Positions 1 to 7,793 of a stretch of DNA of 64,000 nt are shown here, in pieces. The stretch comes from Sphingobacteriales bacterium 50-39 (GTDB taxonomy: Bacteria; Bacteroidota; Bacteroidia; Chitinophagales; Chitinophagaceae). The notes under the pieces are model-generated. The model saw only the letters and a program-made list of their open reading frames with translations, was not told the DNA's origin and ran no database searches. Within the stretch, counting starts at the first letter, position 1; every line of letters starts with the position of its first letter. The stretch covers positions 248,001 through 312,000 of the forward strand of contig MKTZ01000001.1 in assembly GCA_001898505.1 (NCBI GenBank), in the 5' to 3' direction. The position numbers were made by a program, and so were the translations under genes.

Positions 1-120
1 CCACACAATTATGTGGCCCTTGGATTGGGCTTTCTGGCGGTGGTGCTGGGTACCCTGAATGTGGTGGGAGGCTTTGTGGTGACGGACAGGATGCTGGAAA
101 TGTTTAAGAAACGGAAGTAA
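1..120 (+). CDS. pntA: NAD(P) transhydrogenase subunit alpha, C-terminal end (partial)
   Basis: The window opens inside this gene; the last 39 codons are visible and end in TAA. The tail GTLNVVGGFVVTDRML followed by a basic end (MFKKRK) is the hallmark of the last membrane helix of the alpha subunit of proton-translocating transhydrogenase. The enzyme transfers hydride between NADH and NADP+ using the proton gradient. pntB follows after 28 bases, so the two are surely one transcript. In many Bacteroidota the alpha subunit is split into two proteins; whether this is the split form cannot be seen. Confidence 0.93.
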   Translation, partial: PHNYVALGLGFLAVVLGTLNVVGGFVVTDRMLEMFKKRK

Positions 121-148
121 AATATTATTGCGGCAGTAAAATGCAATT

Positions 149-1711
149 ATGGGAAGCCTGCTCACCATTTGTTATCTCATAGCGTCTGTGACCTTTATTC
201 TTGGGTTGAAGATGTTGTCGAATCCGGCCACTGCCAGGCGAGGCAATCTTATTGCAGCGGGTGGGATGACGCTGGCGATCATCGGCACCATTTTTCTTTA
301 TGAAGAGGGTGGGGTGTATCTGCATAATTACGGATGGATATTCTCGGGTATTGTCATTGGGGGGATAGCGGGAACCTTTGCGGCCCGGAAGGTGCAGATG
401 ACGGCCATGCCGGAGATGGTGAGTCTTTTTAACGGGATGGGGGGAGCGTGTGCGGCCTTGATCTCGATAGTGGAGTTTGGGAGGCTGCGGCAGGGGCCTT
501 TTTTAAGCGGGGGATGGACTGAATATCCGCCGCTGTCGGCTCTGGGAGATACTGGTGAAAAATTTCATTTGCAGATAGGCGTACCTGTTGGAGAGCTCTT
601 GATCATCTTGCTGGGCGTGATCATCGGATCCGTCAGCTGTGCGGGTAGTGTCGTTGCGTGGGGCAAGCTGAATGGCCGGATAAAGGATATTAGGTTCAAG
701 GGCCAGCATATCATCAACCTGGGGTTGCTGCTGGTGGTATTGGTATTGGCCGGGTATGTGCTTGTGGTCGTGAAACAGCTGCCGGACATCGAGATCGATC
801 CGGGGCACGTATGGTTGTCGGTGTCGCAAGCTGCCAATGCGCCGCTGCCTGTTGTTGTCCGGGTGTTGTTCTATGTCGTCTGCGTCTTGTCGGTGGTATA
901 TGGTGTGTTCTTCGTGCTGCCTGTCGGAGGTGCGGATATGCCGGTGGTCATCTCGCTGTTGAACTCTTTTACGGGTGTGGCGGCGGCTTGCGGGGGATTC
1001 CTTTATGACAACAAGGCGATGTTGACGGGAGGGATACTGGTAGGTGCGGCGGGGACGCTGTTGACGATATTGATGTGCCGGGCGATGAACCGGAGTCTTC
1101 GGAATGTATTGATCGGCTCCTTCGGAGGCGGGCTGGCGGGGGGCGCGACGTCGATGGGGGGTGAGCGGAAGGAGCAGGGCAGCTATAAAGAAATTTCCAT
1201 CAGCGATGCGGCGATGGTGATGAGCTATGCGCATAAGGTGATGATCGTGCCGGGCTATGGGCTGGCGGTGGCGCAGGCGCAGCATGCCTGTCATGAGCTG
1301 GAAAAGCTGCTGACGGAAAAAGGGGTGGAGGTGAAGTATGCCATTCACCCTGTGGCGGGGCGGATGCCGGGGCATATGAATGTGCTGCTGGCGGAGGCGG
1401 ATGTGAGCTATGACAATCTTTTGGAAATGGAGCAGGCCAATGAGCAATTCCCTTCGACGGATGTGGTAGTGGTGCTTGGAGCGAATGATGTCGTCAATCC
1501 TGCCGCGAAGACGGATCCTTCATCTCCCATCTATGGGATGCCGATACTCGATGTGGAGGCGGCCAAGACCTGTATCGTCAATAAACGCAGCATGAAACCG
1601 GGCTATGCGGGGATCGAGAACGAGCTTTTCTTCCGTCCCAGGACTTCCATGTTATTTGGGGATGCCAAGAGGGTATTGCAGGACCTGATCTCGGAAATCA
1701 AGCGTATTTAA
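149..1711 (+). CDS. pntB: NAD(P) transhydrogenase subunit beta
   Basis: This is the membrane and NADP(H)-binding subunit of proton-translocating transhydrogenase. About the first 340 residues hold many hydrophobic helices. The last third is the soluble domain III, with the nucleotide-binding run VPGYGLAVAQAQH near residue 367, then GRMPGHMNVLLAEADV, VLGANDVVNP and GYAGIENELFF. At 520 residues it is longer than the roughly 460-residue enterobacterial protein; the extra length lies in loops between helices. The ATG at 149 is chosen because an ATG at 141 is out of frame. It pairs with pntA just upstream and supplies NADPH. Confidence 0.96.
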   Translation: MGSLLTICYLIASVTFILGLKMLSNPATARRGNLIAAGGMTLAIIGTIFLYEEGGVYLHNYGWIFSGIVIGGIAGTFAARKVQMTAMPEMVSLFNGMGGACAALISIVEFGRLRQGPFLSGGWTEYPPLSALGDTGEKFHLQIGVPVGELLIILLGVIIGSVSCAGSVVAWGKLNGRIKDIRFKGQHIINLGLLLVVLVLAGYVLVVVKQLPDIEIDPGHVWLSVSQAANAPLPVVVRVLFYVVCVLSVVYGVFFVLPVGGADMPVVISLLNSFTGVAAACGGFLYDNKAMLTGGILVGAAGTLLTILMCRAMNRSLRNVLIGSFGGGLAGGATSMGGERKEQGSYKEISISDAAMVMSYAHKVMIVPGYGLAVAQAQHACHELEKLLTEKGVEVKYAIHPVAGRMPGHMNVLLAEADVSYDNLLEMEQANEQFPSTDVVVVLGANDVVNPAAKTDPSSPIYGMPILDVEAAKTCIVNKRSMKPGYAGIENELFFRPRTSMLFGDAKRVLQDLISEIKRI

Positions 1712-1715
1712 TCGG

Positions 1716-2210
1716 ATGTACATGCAGAAAAGAAAATTTACGACGCCTTTTTGGTGGATGCTGGTCCTGGGGATCATCGCCTGTACCATATCGACAGGGA
1801 TACTATATTTTTTGGTGGCGAAAGGCTATCCGATGAGCTGGCTGACCAGGCTGAGCCTGTTCTATCTTCCGGTGATCATGTTTGTCGAGGCAGTGATGTA
1901 CTGGACCATACGGAAGCGGATCAACTATCGCAGGGATGCGTGGAACCATCTCCTTTTATTCACCGGGGCCTATGTGCTTAATTATATTGTGAGGATACTG
2001 TTGTCGGCTCTTATTATTTTGCACTCTCCCGCTGCGATGCGCATGGCTTTGTATATGCGTATAGCTAATTACGGGCAATTGTATTTGTTCTGGGGGCTGG
2101 TCATTGTAGCGCATGTATTCTTTGCGCGGGTGCTTATAAAGGCATTTGCCAAGCCGCCGGTGGAGGAGGTGGTAGAGAGCGGGAATTTGCTGGATGATGT
2201 GTTGGATTGA
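1716..2210 (+). CDS. Small four-helix membrane protein of unknown function
   Basis: I do not recognise the family. The 164-residue protein has about four hydrophobic segments (near residues 13-35, 45-63, 78-100 and 115-140) and a short acidic C-terminal tail ending DDVLD. It starts four bases after the pntB stop, so it is probably the last gene of the transhydrogenase operon. A second ATG lies two codons in at 1722. It may be an accessory membrane protein, but nothing in the sequence shows a role. Confidence 0.75.
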   Translation: MYMQKRKFTTPFWWMLVLGIIACTISTGILYFLVAKGYPMSWLTRLSLFYLPVIMFVEAVMYWTIRKRINYRRDAWNHLLLFTGAYVLNYIVRILLSALIILHSPAAMRMALYMRIANYGQLYLFWGLVIVAHVFFARVLIKAFAKPPVEEVVESGNLLDDVLD

Positions 2211-2215
2211 TGGAG

Positions 2216-2593
2216 TTAGGGCAGAAATTGCACATTAGCCAGTTCCCGGCCGACCTGTTGAACCCCTTTCAATATCCTATGCGTCTGGGTCGGAGAGGGT
2301 TTTTTGATGCCTTTGATGTATTGAGCTAACAGACTTTGATTCATACCTATCCTTTCAGAAAGGGCTTTTGCATTAATAACTTTGTAGAACGTAAAGAATT
2401 GGGGTAGATCCAATACTATTTTCAAGTCATTCTCTGTAACAGATTTGCCAGCTCTTTCAAGGAGAAGGTTGACTGCTTCCAGGATATTGGATTTGAGCTC
2501 TTCCAGGGATTTACCTGCCGTATAAACAGGGTATTTTTCAGCATAGGCTGAGTACCCGGTCTTGGTTTTTTCAACGATGATCGTGATCTTCAT
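2216..2593 (-). CDS. hicB: HicB-type antitoxin with C-terminal helix-turn-helix
   Basis: Residues 1 to about 65 match the HicB fold: a short beta start (MKITIIVEKTKTGYSAYAE), a GKSLEELKSNILEAVNLLLE helix and a partial RNase H-like pattern. Residues 73-105 (AKALSERIGMNQSLLAQYIKG) form an XRE-like helix-turn-helix, so the protein should bind DNA as well as neutralise HicA. It lies 10 bases downstream of hicA on the same strand. The 24-bp palindrome upstream of hicA is the likely operator. The base composition of this pair is visibly more AT-rich than the flanks, suggesting recent transfer. Confidence 0.88.
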   Translation of the reverse strand: MKITIIVEKTKTGYSAYAEKYPVYTAGKSLEELKSNILEAVNLLLERAGKSVTENDLKIVLDLPQFFTFYKVINAKALSERIGMNQSLLAQYIKGIKKPSPTQTHRILKGVQQVGRELANVQFLP

Positions 2594-2603
2594 AATTCAA
2601 AGC

Positions 2604-2789
2604 TTATTTTAATCCAGCGTCTTTTTTAATCTTCTTCTCCAGCCCTTTACCCACTTCCTGACTGCCATGAGAGGGGCAAACAATTTGTCCTTTTTTGGTG
2701 GGGTGTTCCATAATCATGTGACTCCCAGACTGTCTTACGACGTACCAGCCATCTCTTTTAAGCAATCTGACAAGCTCGCTGGACTTCAT
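2604..2789 (-). CDS. hicA: HicA-type mRNA interferase toxin
   Basis: The 61-residue protein has the whole HicA fold: KSSELVRLLKRDGWYVVRQSG leads into the catalytic GSH motif (His24), then HPTKKGQIVCPSH and a basic end. HicA cleaves mRNA through the dsRBD-like fold and is held inactive by HicB. It is the first gene of the pair, followed by hicB after 10 bases. A TACCTTTG box on the minus strand ends four bases before the ATG, so the mRNA may have almost no leader. Confidence 0.9.
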   Translation of the reverse strand: MKSSELVRLLKRDGWYVVRQSGSHMIMEHPTKKGQIVCPSHGSQEVGKGLEKKIKKDAGLK

Positions 2790-2794
2790 AGAGC

Positions 2795-2818
2795 AAAGGT
2801 AATAAATTTATTACCTTT
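2795..2818. promoter_or_regulatory. 24-bp perfect palindrome, probable HicB operator over the hicA promoter
   Basis: The sequence AAAGGTAATAAA followed by its exact reverse complement TTTATTACCTTT spans these bases. Read on the minus strand it contains TACCTTTG (2801-2794), a match to the Bacteroidota -7 box TANNTTTG, with TTTC about 20 bases upstream. An operator lying on the promoter fits the known autorepression of hicAB by HicB. That HicB binds here is inference. Confidence 0.6.
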
Positions 2819-2871
2819 TCGGAAATGTTTTTTTCGGCGGTATGTCGTCCCTCTATTAAGTACGGAAGATG

Positions 2872-2879
2872 TAAATTTG
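2872..2879 (+). promoter_or_regulatory. Candidate -7 promoter box of rsmF
   Basis: TAAATTTG followed by C matches the Bacteroidota -7 consensus TANNTTTG. It lies 26 bases before the TTG start of the methyltransferase gene. No clear TTTG -33 box is seen at the right distance, so this is a weak call. Confidence 0.4.
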
Positions 2880-2905
2880 CATCACTATTCATAAAAGCAT
2901 AATTA

Positions 2906-4303
2906 TTGTATTCTTCGCTTCCTAAAGAATTTATCGCGTCCATTGGAGGTGTCAAGGGGTTTGATGCGGCTGCATTCGAGGCGGTGCATGCATCGGGCGG
3001 GCAGGTGGTATCGGTGCGGCTGAACCCGGCGAAATGGTCCGGGGCCGGAATGATATGGCCTGGGGACGAGACAGCGGCGGTGCGGATGGAAAAAGTGCCC
3101 TGGTCTTCATGGGGCTATTATCTGAACGAGCGCCCTTCTTTTACCTTCGACCCTTTGCTGCATGCGGGGGCTTATTATGTACAGGAGGCGTCGAGCATGT
3201 TGCTCGAGCAGGCCTTGCGGCAGACGGTGGATCTGTGCCGTCCGCTGCGGGTGTTGGACCTGTGCGCCGCGCCAGGTGGGAAATCGACCCTTATACAATC
3301 ATTATTGACGGAGGACAGTCTGCTGGTGAGCAATGAGGTCATTCGCGGCAGGGCGGGAATATTACAAGAGAACATCATAAAATGGGGAGCGGCGGGTGCG
3401 GTGGTGACGAACAATGATCCCCGTGACCTGGGGAGGATGGAAAATTATTTCGATGTCATCGTGGTGGATGCGCCCTGTAGTGGAAGTGGCCTTTTCCGCC
3501 GTGAGCCGGAGGCCATTGAAGAATGGAGCCCGGAGAATGTGCAGCTGTGCTGCCAACGCCAACAGCGGATACTGGCTGATATATGGCCTGCCCTGCGTAA
3601 GGGTGGGATATTGATATACTCTACCTGTTCGTACTCGGTGGAGGAAGATGAGGAGATACTGGATTGGATGATGGATGCGCTGCAGGCAGGCAGTTGCCGG
3701 CTGATGACGGACCCGGCGTGGAATATCGTGGAATCGCAAAGCGCGGGAGGAGGATATGGCTACCGGTGTTATCCCGACAAGCTGAAGGGCGAAGGTTTTT
3801 TTATAGCCGCCGTACAAAAAAATGAGGGAGATGCGTTCTCCTATCCCAGGCAGAAAAAACAGGGACTGGAAAAATTGTCCCGAAGCCAGGCGGAGGAGAT
3901 GCGGCCATGGATCGAGGAGGGTAAGGAGCTTTTCTTCTTCCGGCATGAGGGGCTTGTCCGGGCGGCGCCTGCGAGGATAGCGGAGGATATCGCCTATCTG
4001 CAATCTTCTTGTTATTTGAAAAAAGCCGGGGTCCTGATGGGAGAGCAGGGAGGGAAGGAATTCATACCTGAACACGAACTGGCGTTGAGCGTGATAGCGG
4101 GGCGGCAGTTACCGGCGCTGGAGCTGTCCAGGCAGGAGGCTATCGAATACCTGCGTAAGGAGGAGATCCGTGCGGAACAGGGACGGAAGGGATGGACGCT
4201 GGTGCGGTACCAGGGACAAAACCTTGGATGGGTAAAGATCCTGCCCAATCGGGTCAATAACTATTATCCAAAAGAGTGGAGGATACTTAAGAGGATGCCC
4301 TGA
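2906..4303 (+). CDS. rsmF: RsmF/NOL1-type 16S rRNA cytosine-5 methyltransferase
   Basis: This SAM-dependent RNA m5C methyltransferase of the NOL1/NOP2/Sun family modifies rRNA. Motif I VLDLCAAPGGKS is near residue 115; the two catalytic cysteines sit in DAPCSGSG (Cys191) and STCSYS (Cys241). The C-terminal 160 residues carry the RsmF-type domain ending in WVKILPNRVNNYYPKEWR. The frame has an in-frame stop at 2900-2902 and no ATG nearby, so TTG at 2906 is the first usable start and gives the expected LPKEFI opening. The paralogue RsmB is less likely because the NusB-like N-terminal domain is absent. Confidence 0.92.
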   Translation: MYSSLPKEFIASIGGVKGFDAAAFEAVHASGGQVVSVRLNPAKWSGAGMIWPGDETAAVRMEKVPWSSWGYYLNERPSFTFDPLLHAGAYYVQEASSMLLEQALRQTVDLCRPLRVLDLCAAPGGKSTLIQSLLTEDSLLVSNEVIRGRAGILQENIIKWGAAGAVVTNNDPRDLGRMENYFDVIVVDAPCSGSGLFRREPEAIEEWSPENVQLCCQRQQRILADIWPALRKGGILIYSTCSYSVEEDEEILDWMMDALQAGSCRLMTDPAWNIVESQSAGGGYGYRCYPDKLKGEGFFIAAVQKNEGDAFSYPRQKKQGLEKLSRSQAEEMRPWIEEGKELFFFRHEGLVRAAPARIAEDIAYLQSSCYLKKAGVLMGEQGGKEFIPEHELALSVIAGRQLPALELSRQEAIEYLRKEEIRAEQGRKGWTLVRYQGQNLGWVKILPNRVNNYYPKEWRILKRMP

Positions 4304-4316
4304 GTGGGTGGGGGAG

Positions 4317-4442
4317 CGGAGGATAAATTCAAGATGATCCGGAGGGGAGAACCAGGTTGGACCACGGGTCCAACGACCGAAGGTCAGACATTAGCGAGGT
4401 TCACCCCGGAGGATAAATTCAAGATGATCCGGAGGGGAGAAC
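4317..4442 (+). repeat. 36-bp perfect direct repeat flanking a hairpin element
   Basis: The same 36 bases (starting CGGAGGATAAATTC and ending GGAGGGGAGAAC) occur at 4317-4352 and 4407-4442. The unit period is 90 bases, with a 54-base spacer that contains the double hairpin at 4356. Because 90 is a multiple of three, the reading frame upstream of the LysM gene stays open through both copies from a GTG at 4304. It is probably a duplication in an untranslated leader. Each copy carries GGAGG runs that could act as ribosome-binding sites. Confidence 0.9.
4356..4399 (+). repeat. Double-hairpin repeat element, copy A
   Basis: An 8-bp stem GTTGGACC/GGTCCAAC closes an ACG loop (4356-4374). It is followed without a gap by a 4-bp stem GACC/GGTC with a GAA loop (4375-4385) and the tail AGACATTAGCGAGG. 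The same architecture occurs at 19599 and 45706 with different first-stem sequences. There is no T-run, so it is not a normal intrinsic terminator. It lies between rsmF and the LysM gene. Confidence 0.65.
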
Positions 4443-4471
4443 TTATATTTGTGTGTTTTAAAACTTTTTCT

Positions 4472-5608
4472 ATGTCCTTAAAAGTTGTTGTAGTTGCTCT
4501 GATCAGCTTGCTTTGTATGAAGACTGTCCGATCCCAATCCGACGAACTAATGATCGAGGGGCAGACGGGGACTTTACATCTACAACATACGGTGGTTGCA
4601 AAAGAGAACTGGTATAGCATCGGCAGGCTCTACAATCTCAACCCCAAAGAGCTGGCTTCTTACAATAAGCTGGATATGACCAAACCGCTGTCCATTGGGC
4701 AGGAATTGCAAATCCCGCTGACGACTGCCAATTTTTCTCAAAATGGGGTAAAGACCGCGGGTGAGACCCTGGTGCCGTTGTACCACATTGTCCAGGAGAA
4801 GGAATGGTTGTATCGTATTAGTGTCAATCATAATAAAGTGCCTGTTGCGAACCTGGAAAAATGGAATAATACCAATAAGGACCAGGTAAGGGCGGGCATG
4901 CATCTCATTGTAGGATATCTAAAAGTGAAGACGGCGTTGTCCGCGCTGGCTACAAAGCCTACGGGGACAGGGAAGGTTGAGGGCGGAACTGTTGCAGCGA
5001 CGACCGCTCCGGCGGGAAAGGCGGGTGCCGAGACGGTGGTGGCAAAGCAAGGTCGGGAGACCCCGGCTGGTGCAGGGAATGAATCTGGCGGCAGCAAGGA
5101 TACGATGACGCATGTGAAGACAAAGGATACGGTGGTCCATACCATGATGAAGAAGGAGGGAGGAACGGTCATGCCTGGTGCGGGGAAGACAGAGGGGGGG
5201 ACGGCCACAATCGGTAGAGGAAAGACGACGACAAAAACTGAAGATGAGGCGGGGGCGGTAAAACACGATGGAGCGAAGCCTGTATCCGCCAGTGGTAAAT
5301 CCTTTAATGGTGGCTATTTCAAGAACGACTACTCGGACGGAAGTAAAACTGCATCGGGACTGGCGGGGATCTTTAAAAGCACGAGCGGCTGGCAGGATGG
5401 GAAATACTACGCCTTAATGAATAATGTCCCTGTAGGCACGATCGTAAGGGTCACGGGCGAAACATCGGGCAAAATAATATTTGCCAAAGTGCTGGGGCAA
5501 TTGCCGGATATGAAGGAAAACGCGGGGCTCACCATTCGTATCAGTAATGCTGCTGCCAGTGAGCTGGGAGAAGGCGATGGTAAGTTCAATGTGGATGTTC
5601 GTTATTGA
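4472..5608 (+). CDS. Secreted LysM peptidoglycan-binding protein with RlpA-like C-terminal domain
   Basis: From the ATG at 4472 the 378-residue protein begins with a signal peptide (SLKVVVVALISLLCM). Two LysM domains follow (about residues 30-80 and 100-150; YSIGRLYNLNPKELASYN and YRISVNHNKVPVANLEKWN). Next comes a low-complexity Thr/Gly/Lys/Ala linker (about 160-275), then a C-terminal domain resembling the RlpA double-psi barrel (VPVGTIVRVT, AKVLGQLPDMKENAG, RISNAAASELG). It should bind peptidoglycan in the periplasm. The frame is open back to a GTG at 4304 through the direct repeats, but the signal peptide fixes the later start. The linker composition suggests repeat-driven drift. Confidence 0.85.
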   Translation: MSLKVVVVALISLLCMKTVRSQSDELMIEGQTGTLHLQHTVVAKENWYSIGRLYNLNPKELASYNKLDMTKPLSIGQELQIPLTTANFSQNGVKTAGETLVPLYHIVQEKEWLYRISVNHNKVPVANLEKWNNTNKDQVRAGMHLIVGYLKVKTALSALATKPTGTGKVEGGTVAATTAPAGKAGAETVVAKQGRETPAGAGNESGGSKDTMTHVKTKDTVVHTMMKKEGGTVMPGAGKTEGGTATIGRGKTTTKTEDEAGAVKHDGAKPVSASGKSFNGGYFKNDYSDGSKTASGLAGIFKSTSGWQDGKYYALMNNVPVGTIVRVTGETSGKIIFAKVLGQLPDMKENAGLTIRISNAAASELGEGDGKFNVDVRY

Positions 5609-5671
5609 GAAGACTCGTTTTTCCGGACATTTGCTTATATTAGCAGGCGAATTCAAAACTATAACTGCTGC

Positions 5672-6298
5672 TTGAGTCAACCTTTTCCATATGATGAAAA
5701 ATCCCTTTTGATACGGGTGTCCAAGGGCGACGAAACGGCGTTTGGCATTCTCTTCCACACCTATCACAACAAGCTGGGTTCCTACATCTTAAAGCTCACC
5801 GAATCATTCCCCTTAACTGAGGAGATCGTACAGGATGTCTTCCTTTCCATATGGCAGCACCGGGCAACGCTGGAGGACATCAATAGATTCGAGCCCTATC
5901 TGTTCGTCATTGCACGTAACCGGGCTTTCAACTGTCTAAAGCAAATGGCCAGGGAGCGGATGCGGCAGGAGGAATGGGCGAACCAATTCCGGGATGAGCG
6001 GGATGTGGAAGAATACATCGAGGGCCAGGATGGTTATGAAACGCCGTGCCGGAACGGTTATGAAACGCTGATCGACCAGGCCATCAGTCAACTGCCGCCT
6101 CAGCAGAAAAAAGTCTACCAGCTACATAATCAGCAAAATATGGGGTATCCGGACATAGCCATGCAATTGGGATTGTCGGCGACCACTGTCAAGAAGCATA
6201 TGAGCCTGGCAGTAAGAAAGATCCGGGACTATGTCAGCTCGCATATGGATCCGGTGAGCATTTTATTCCTCTGTTGTCTCTCTCTCGTTTGGGGATAG
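5672..6298 (+). CDS. ECF RNA polymerase sigma factor (FecI-like, Bacteroidota type)
   Basis: Region 2 lies at about residues 22-90 (AFGILFHTYHNKLGSYILKLTESFPLTEEIVQDVFLSIW read in parts) and region 4 at about 140-185 (QLPPQQKKVYQLHNQQNMGYPDIAMQLGLS in parts). A hydrophobic tail ends the protein, as is common in sigma factors paired with FecR. No in-frame ATG is near the start, so TTG at 5672 is used. It is followed by FecR, a SusC-type receptor and SusD, the classic arrangement in which receptor occupancy releases the sigma factor. Confidence 0.9.
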   Translation: MSQPFPYDEKSLLIRVSKGDETAFGILFHTYHNKLGSYILKLTESFPLTEEIVQDVFLSIWQHRATLEDINRFEPYLFVIARNRAFNCLKQMARERMRQEEWANQFRDERDVEEYIEGQDGYETPCRNGYETLIDQAISQLPPQQKKVYQLHNQQNMGYPDIAMQLGLSATTVKKHMSLAVRKIRDYVSSHMDPVSILFLCCLSLVWG

Positions 6299-6368
6299 GC
6301 TAAAAAAAAAATTCCATTCCATTACTCCGCCGGACAGGTCCTGTTGTCATAAGGTGGGGGAACTACAC

Positions 6369-7631
6369 ATGGACAAACGACTACACTACCTATTTCACCG
6401 ATGGTTTGATAAGACGGCCACACCCGACGAGCGGGCCGAGCTGATGGCCTTGTTGGGAATGGCCGAAAATGATGATGAGACCCATGCCCTACTACAGGAG
6501 GCCTGGGAGAAGTTAGGGGCGGAGGAGAAGGTTTTTAACGGGGAGCAGAGTAAAGTGATGTTGGATAAGATATTGCGGACTGAGAGGGTGGGGGATGAGG
6601 GGGAGGAAACGAGCGCCGGTGCGGTGTATGAGCAAGAAAAGCCTGTTGTCAGGATGGGAAGATGGATGATCGCGGCGGCTGTTGTGCTGCTAACGGGTGC
6701 GCTCATCTGGCTGCTGGCGGTGCGACATAGTTCTTCTCAGGGGGAGAAGATGGCATCCGGGCCTGCCATAAAAAAAAGCGGGCCGATCGATGTGCCTGCG
6801 CCCAATGGGAACAATGCTATCCTCACGCTGGGGGATGGGTCTACGGTGGTGCTGGACAGTGTGAAGAATGGGGAACTGGCGCGGCAGGGGGATGCGCAGG
6901 TGTCCAAGGCGAATGCGGGGCGGCTTGTTTATAATACGCTTGGTCAGGTGCCGAATACCATTGACCAGGCGCCGGGGAAGATCATGTACAACACGGTGTC
7001 TACCCGAAGGGGTGGACAATTTCAGATCGTGTTGCCGGATGGCAGCAAAGTGTGGTTGAATACGGTGAGCTCTTTGCGATTCCCCACGGCCTTTACGGGT
7101 ACTGAAAGAGTGGTGGAGCTGAAGGGCGAGGCTTATTTTGAAGTGGCGAAAAATGCGGCTATGTCTTTTTTAGTGCATGTGGGTACTGTCGGGGAGAAGG
7201 ATATGGATGTCCGGGTGCTGGGGACGCAGTTCAACGTGATGGCCTATGATAATGAAGCGGAGATCCGAACGACATTACTGGAAGGGGCGGTGAAAGTGAT
7301 GAAGGGAGATAAGAGCAAGGTGTTGACACCGGGTGAGCAGGTGAAATTAGATAAGCAGGGTGGACTGACGTTAGACGAAAAGGCGGATGTGGAGTTGGCG
7401 ATGGCCTGGAAGAACGGATTTACTTCTTTCAAGAGCGCGGATATACGGAGCATCATGCGCCAGGTGGAAAGATGGTATGACATAGACGTAGTATACGAAG
7501 GGAATGTGCCGGAGCGAACTTTTAGCGGTGGTATTTCCAGGGATGCCAATCTTTCAGAGTTAATACGGCTGCTGGAGGTGAGTAAGATCCATTTTAAAAT
7601 TGAAGGGAGAAAATTGACCGTTACGCCGTAG
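6369..7631 (+). CDS. FecR-family anti-sigma factor
   Basis: The 420-residue protein has a cytoplasmic N-terminal helix bundle, one membrane segment (WMIAAAVVLLTGALIWLLAV, about residues 98-117), and a periplasmic FecR domain (STRRGGQFQIVLPDGSKVWL, about 212-310). The C-terminal DUF4974/STN-like domain is at about 345-415. It should hold the upstream sigma factor and listen to the STN domain of the adjacent SusC. ATG at 6369 is preferred to the in-frame GTG five codons earlier because the N-terminus MDKRLHYLFHRWFDKTA is typical. Confidence 0.9.
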   Translation: MDKRLHYLFHRWFDKTATPDERAELMALLGMAENDDETHALLQEAWEKLGAEEKVFNGEQSKVMLDKILRTERVGDEGEETSAGAVYEQEKPVVRMGRWMIAAAVVLLTGALIWLLAVRHSSSQGEKMASGPAIKKSGPIDVPAPNGNNAILTLGDGSTVVLDSVKNGELARQGDAQVSKANAGRLVYNTLGQVPNTIDQAPGKIMYNTVSTRRGGQFQIVLPDGSKVWLNTVSSLRFPTAFTGTERVVELKGEAYFEVAKNAAMSFLVHVGTVGEKDMDVRVLGTQFNVMAYDNEAEIRTTLLEGAVKVMKGDKSKVLTPGEQVKLDKQGGLTLDEKADVELAMAWKNGFTSFKSADIRSIMRQVERWYDIDVVYEGNVPERTFSGGISRDANLSELIRLLEVSKIHFKIEGRKLTVTP

Positions 7632-7695
7632 CGGTCCTGGACGAGCCCATTGGAGGGGCTTTGCACTTAGCGTAATAGGGTTGCCCAACAAAAAA

Positions 7696-7720
7696 CCGGA
7701 AGTGTTCGCAGCACTCCCGG
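7696..7720 (+). other. Stem-loop in the susC leader
   Basis: CCGGAAGTG and CACTCCCGG pair with one A-C mismatch around a 7-base loop. It lies in the 162-base gap between the fecR-like gene and the damaged susC, about 75 bases before the susC start. No T-run follows, so it is more likely a leader structure than a terminator. Nothing else is evident in this gap. Confidence 0.35.
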
Positions 7721-7793
7721 CAGATAGCTTGGGTAAACTTTTATATACAATCGGGAGACTGTTTTATTATTTAACCTAAACTAAAGCAAAGTT

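Noticed and set aside
503-1447. Long open frame on the minus strand inside pntB
   Set aside because: It is rich in His, Arg and Gln with no family pattern and lies opposite a certain gene; it is a codon-bias shadow.
4304-4471. N-terminal extension of the LysM protein from GTG 4304
   Set aside because: It would place 56 repeat-derived residues before a good signal peptide; kept only as a note on the open frame.
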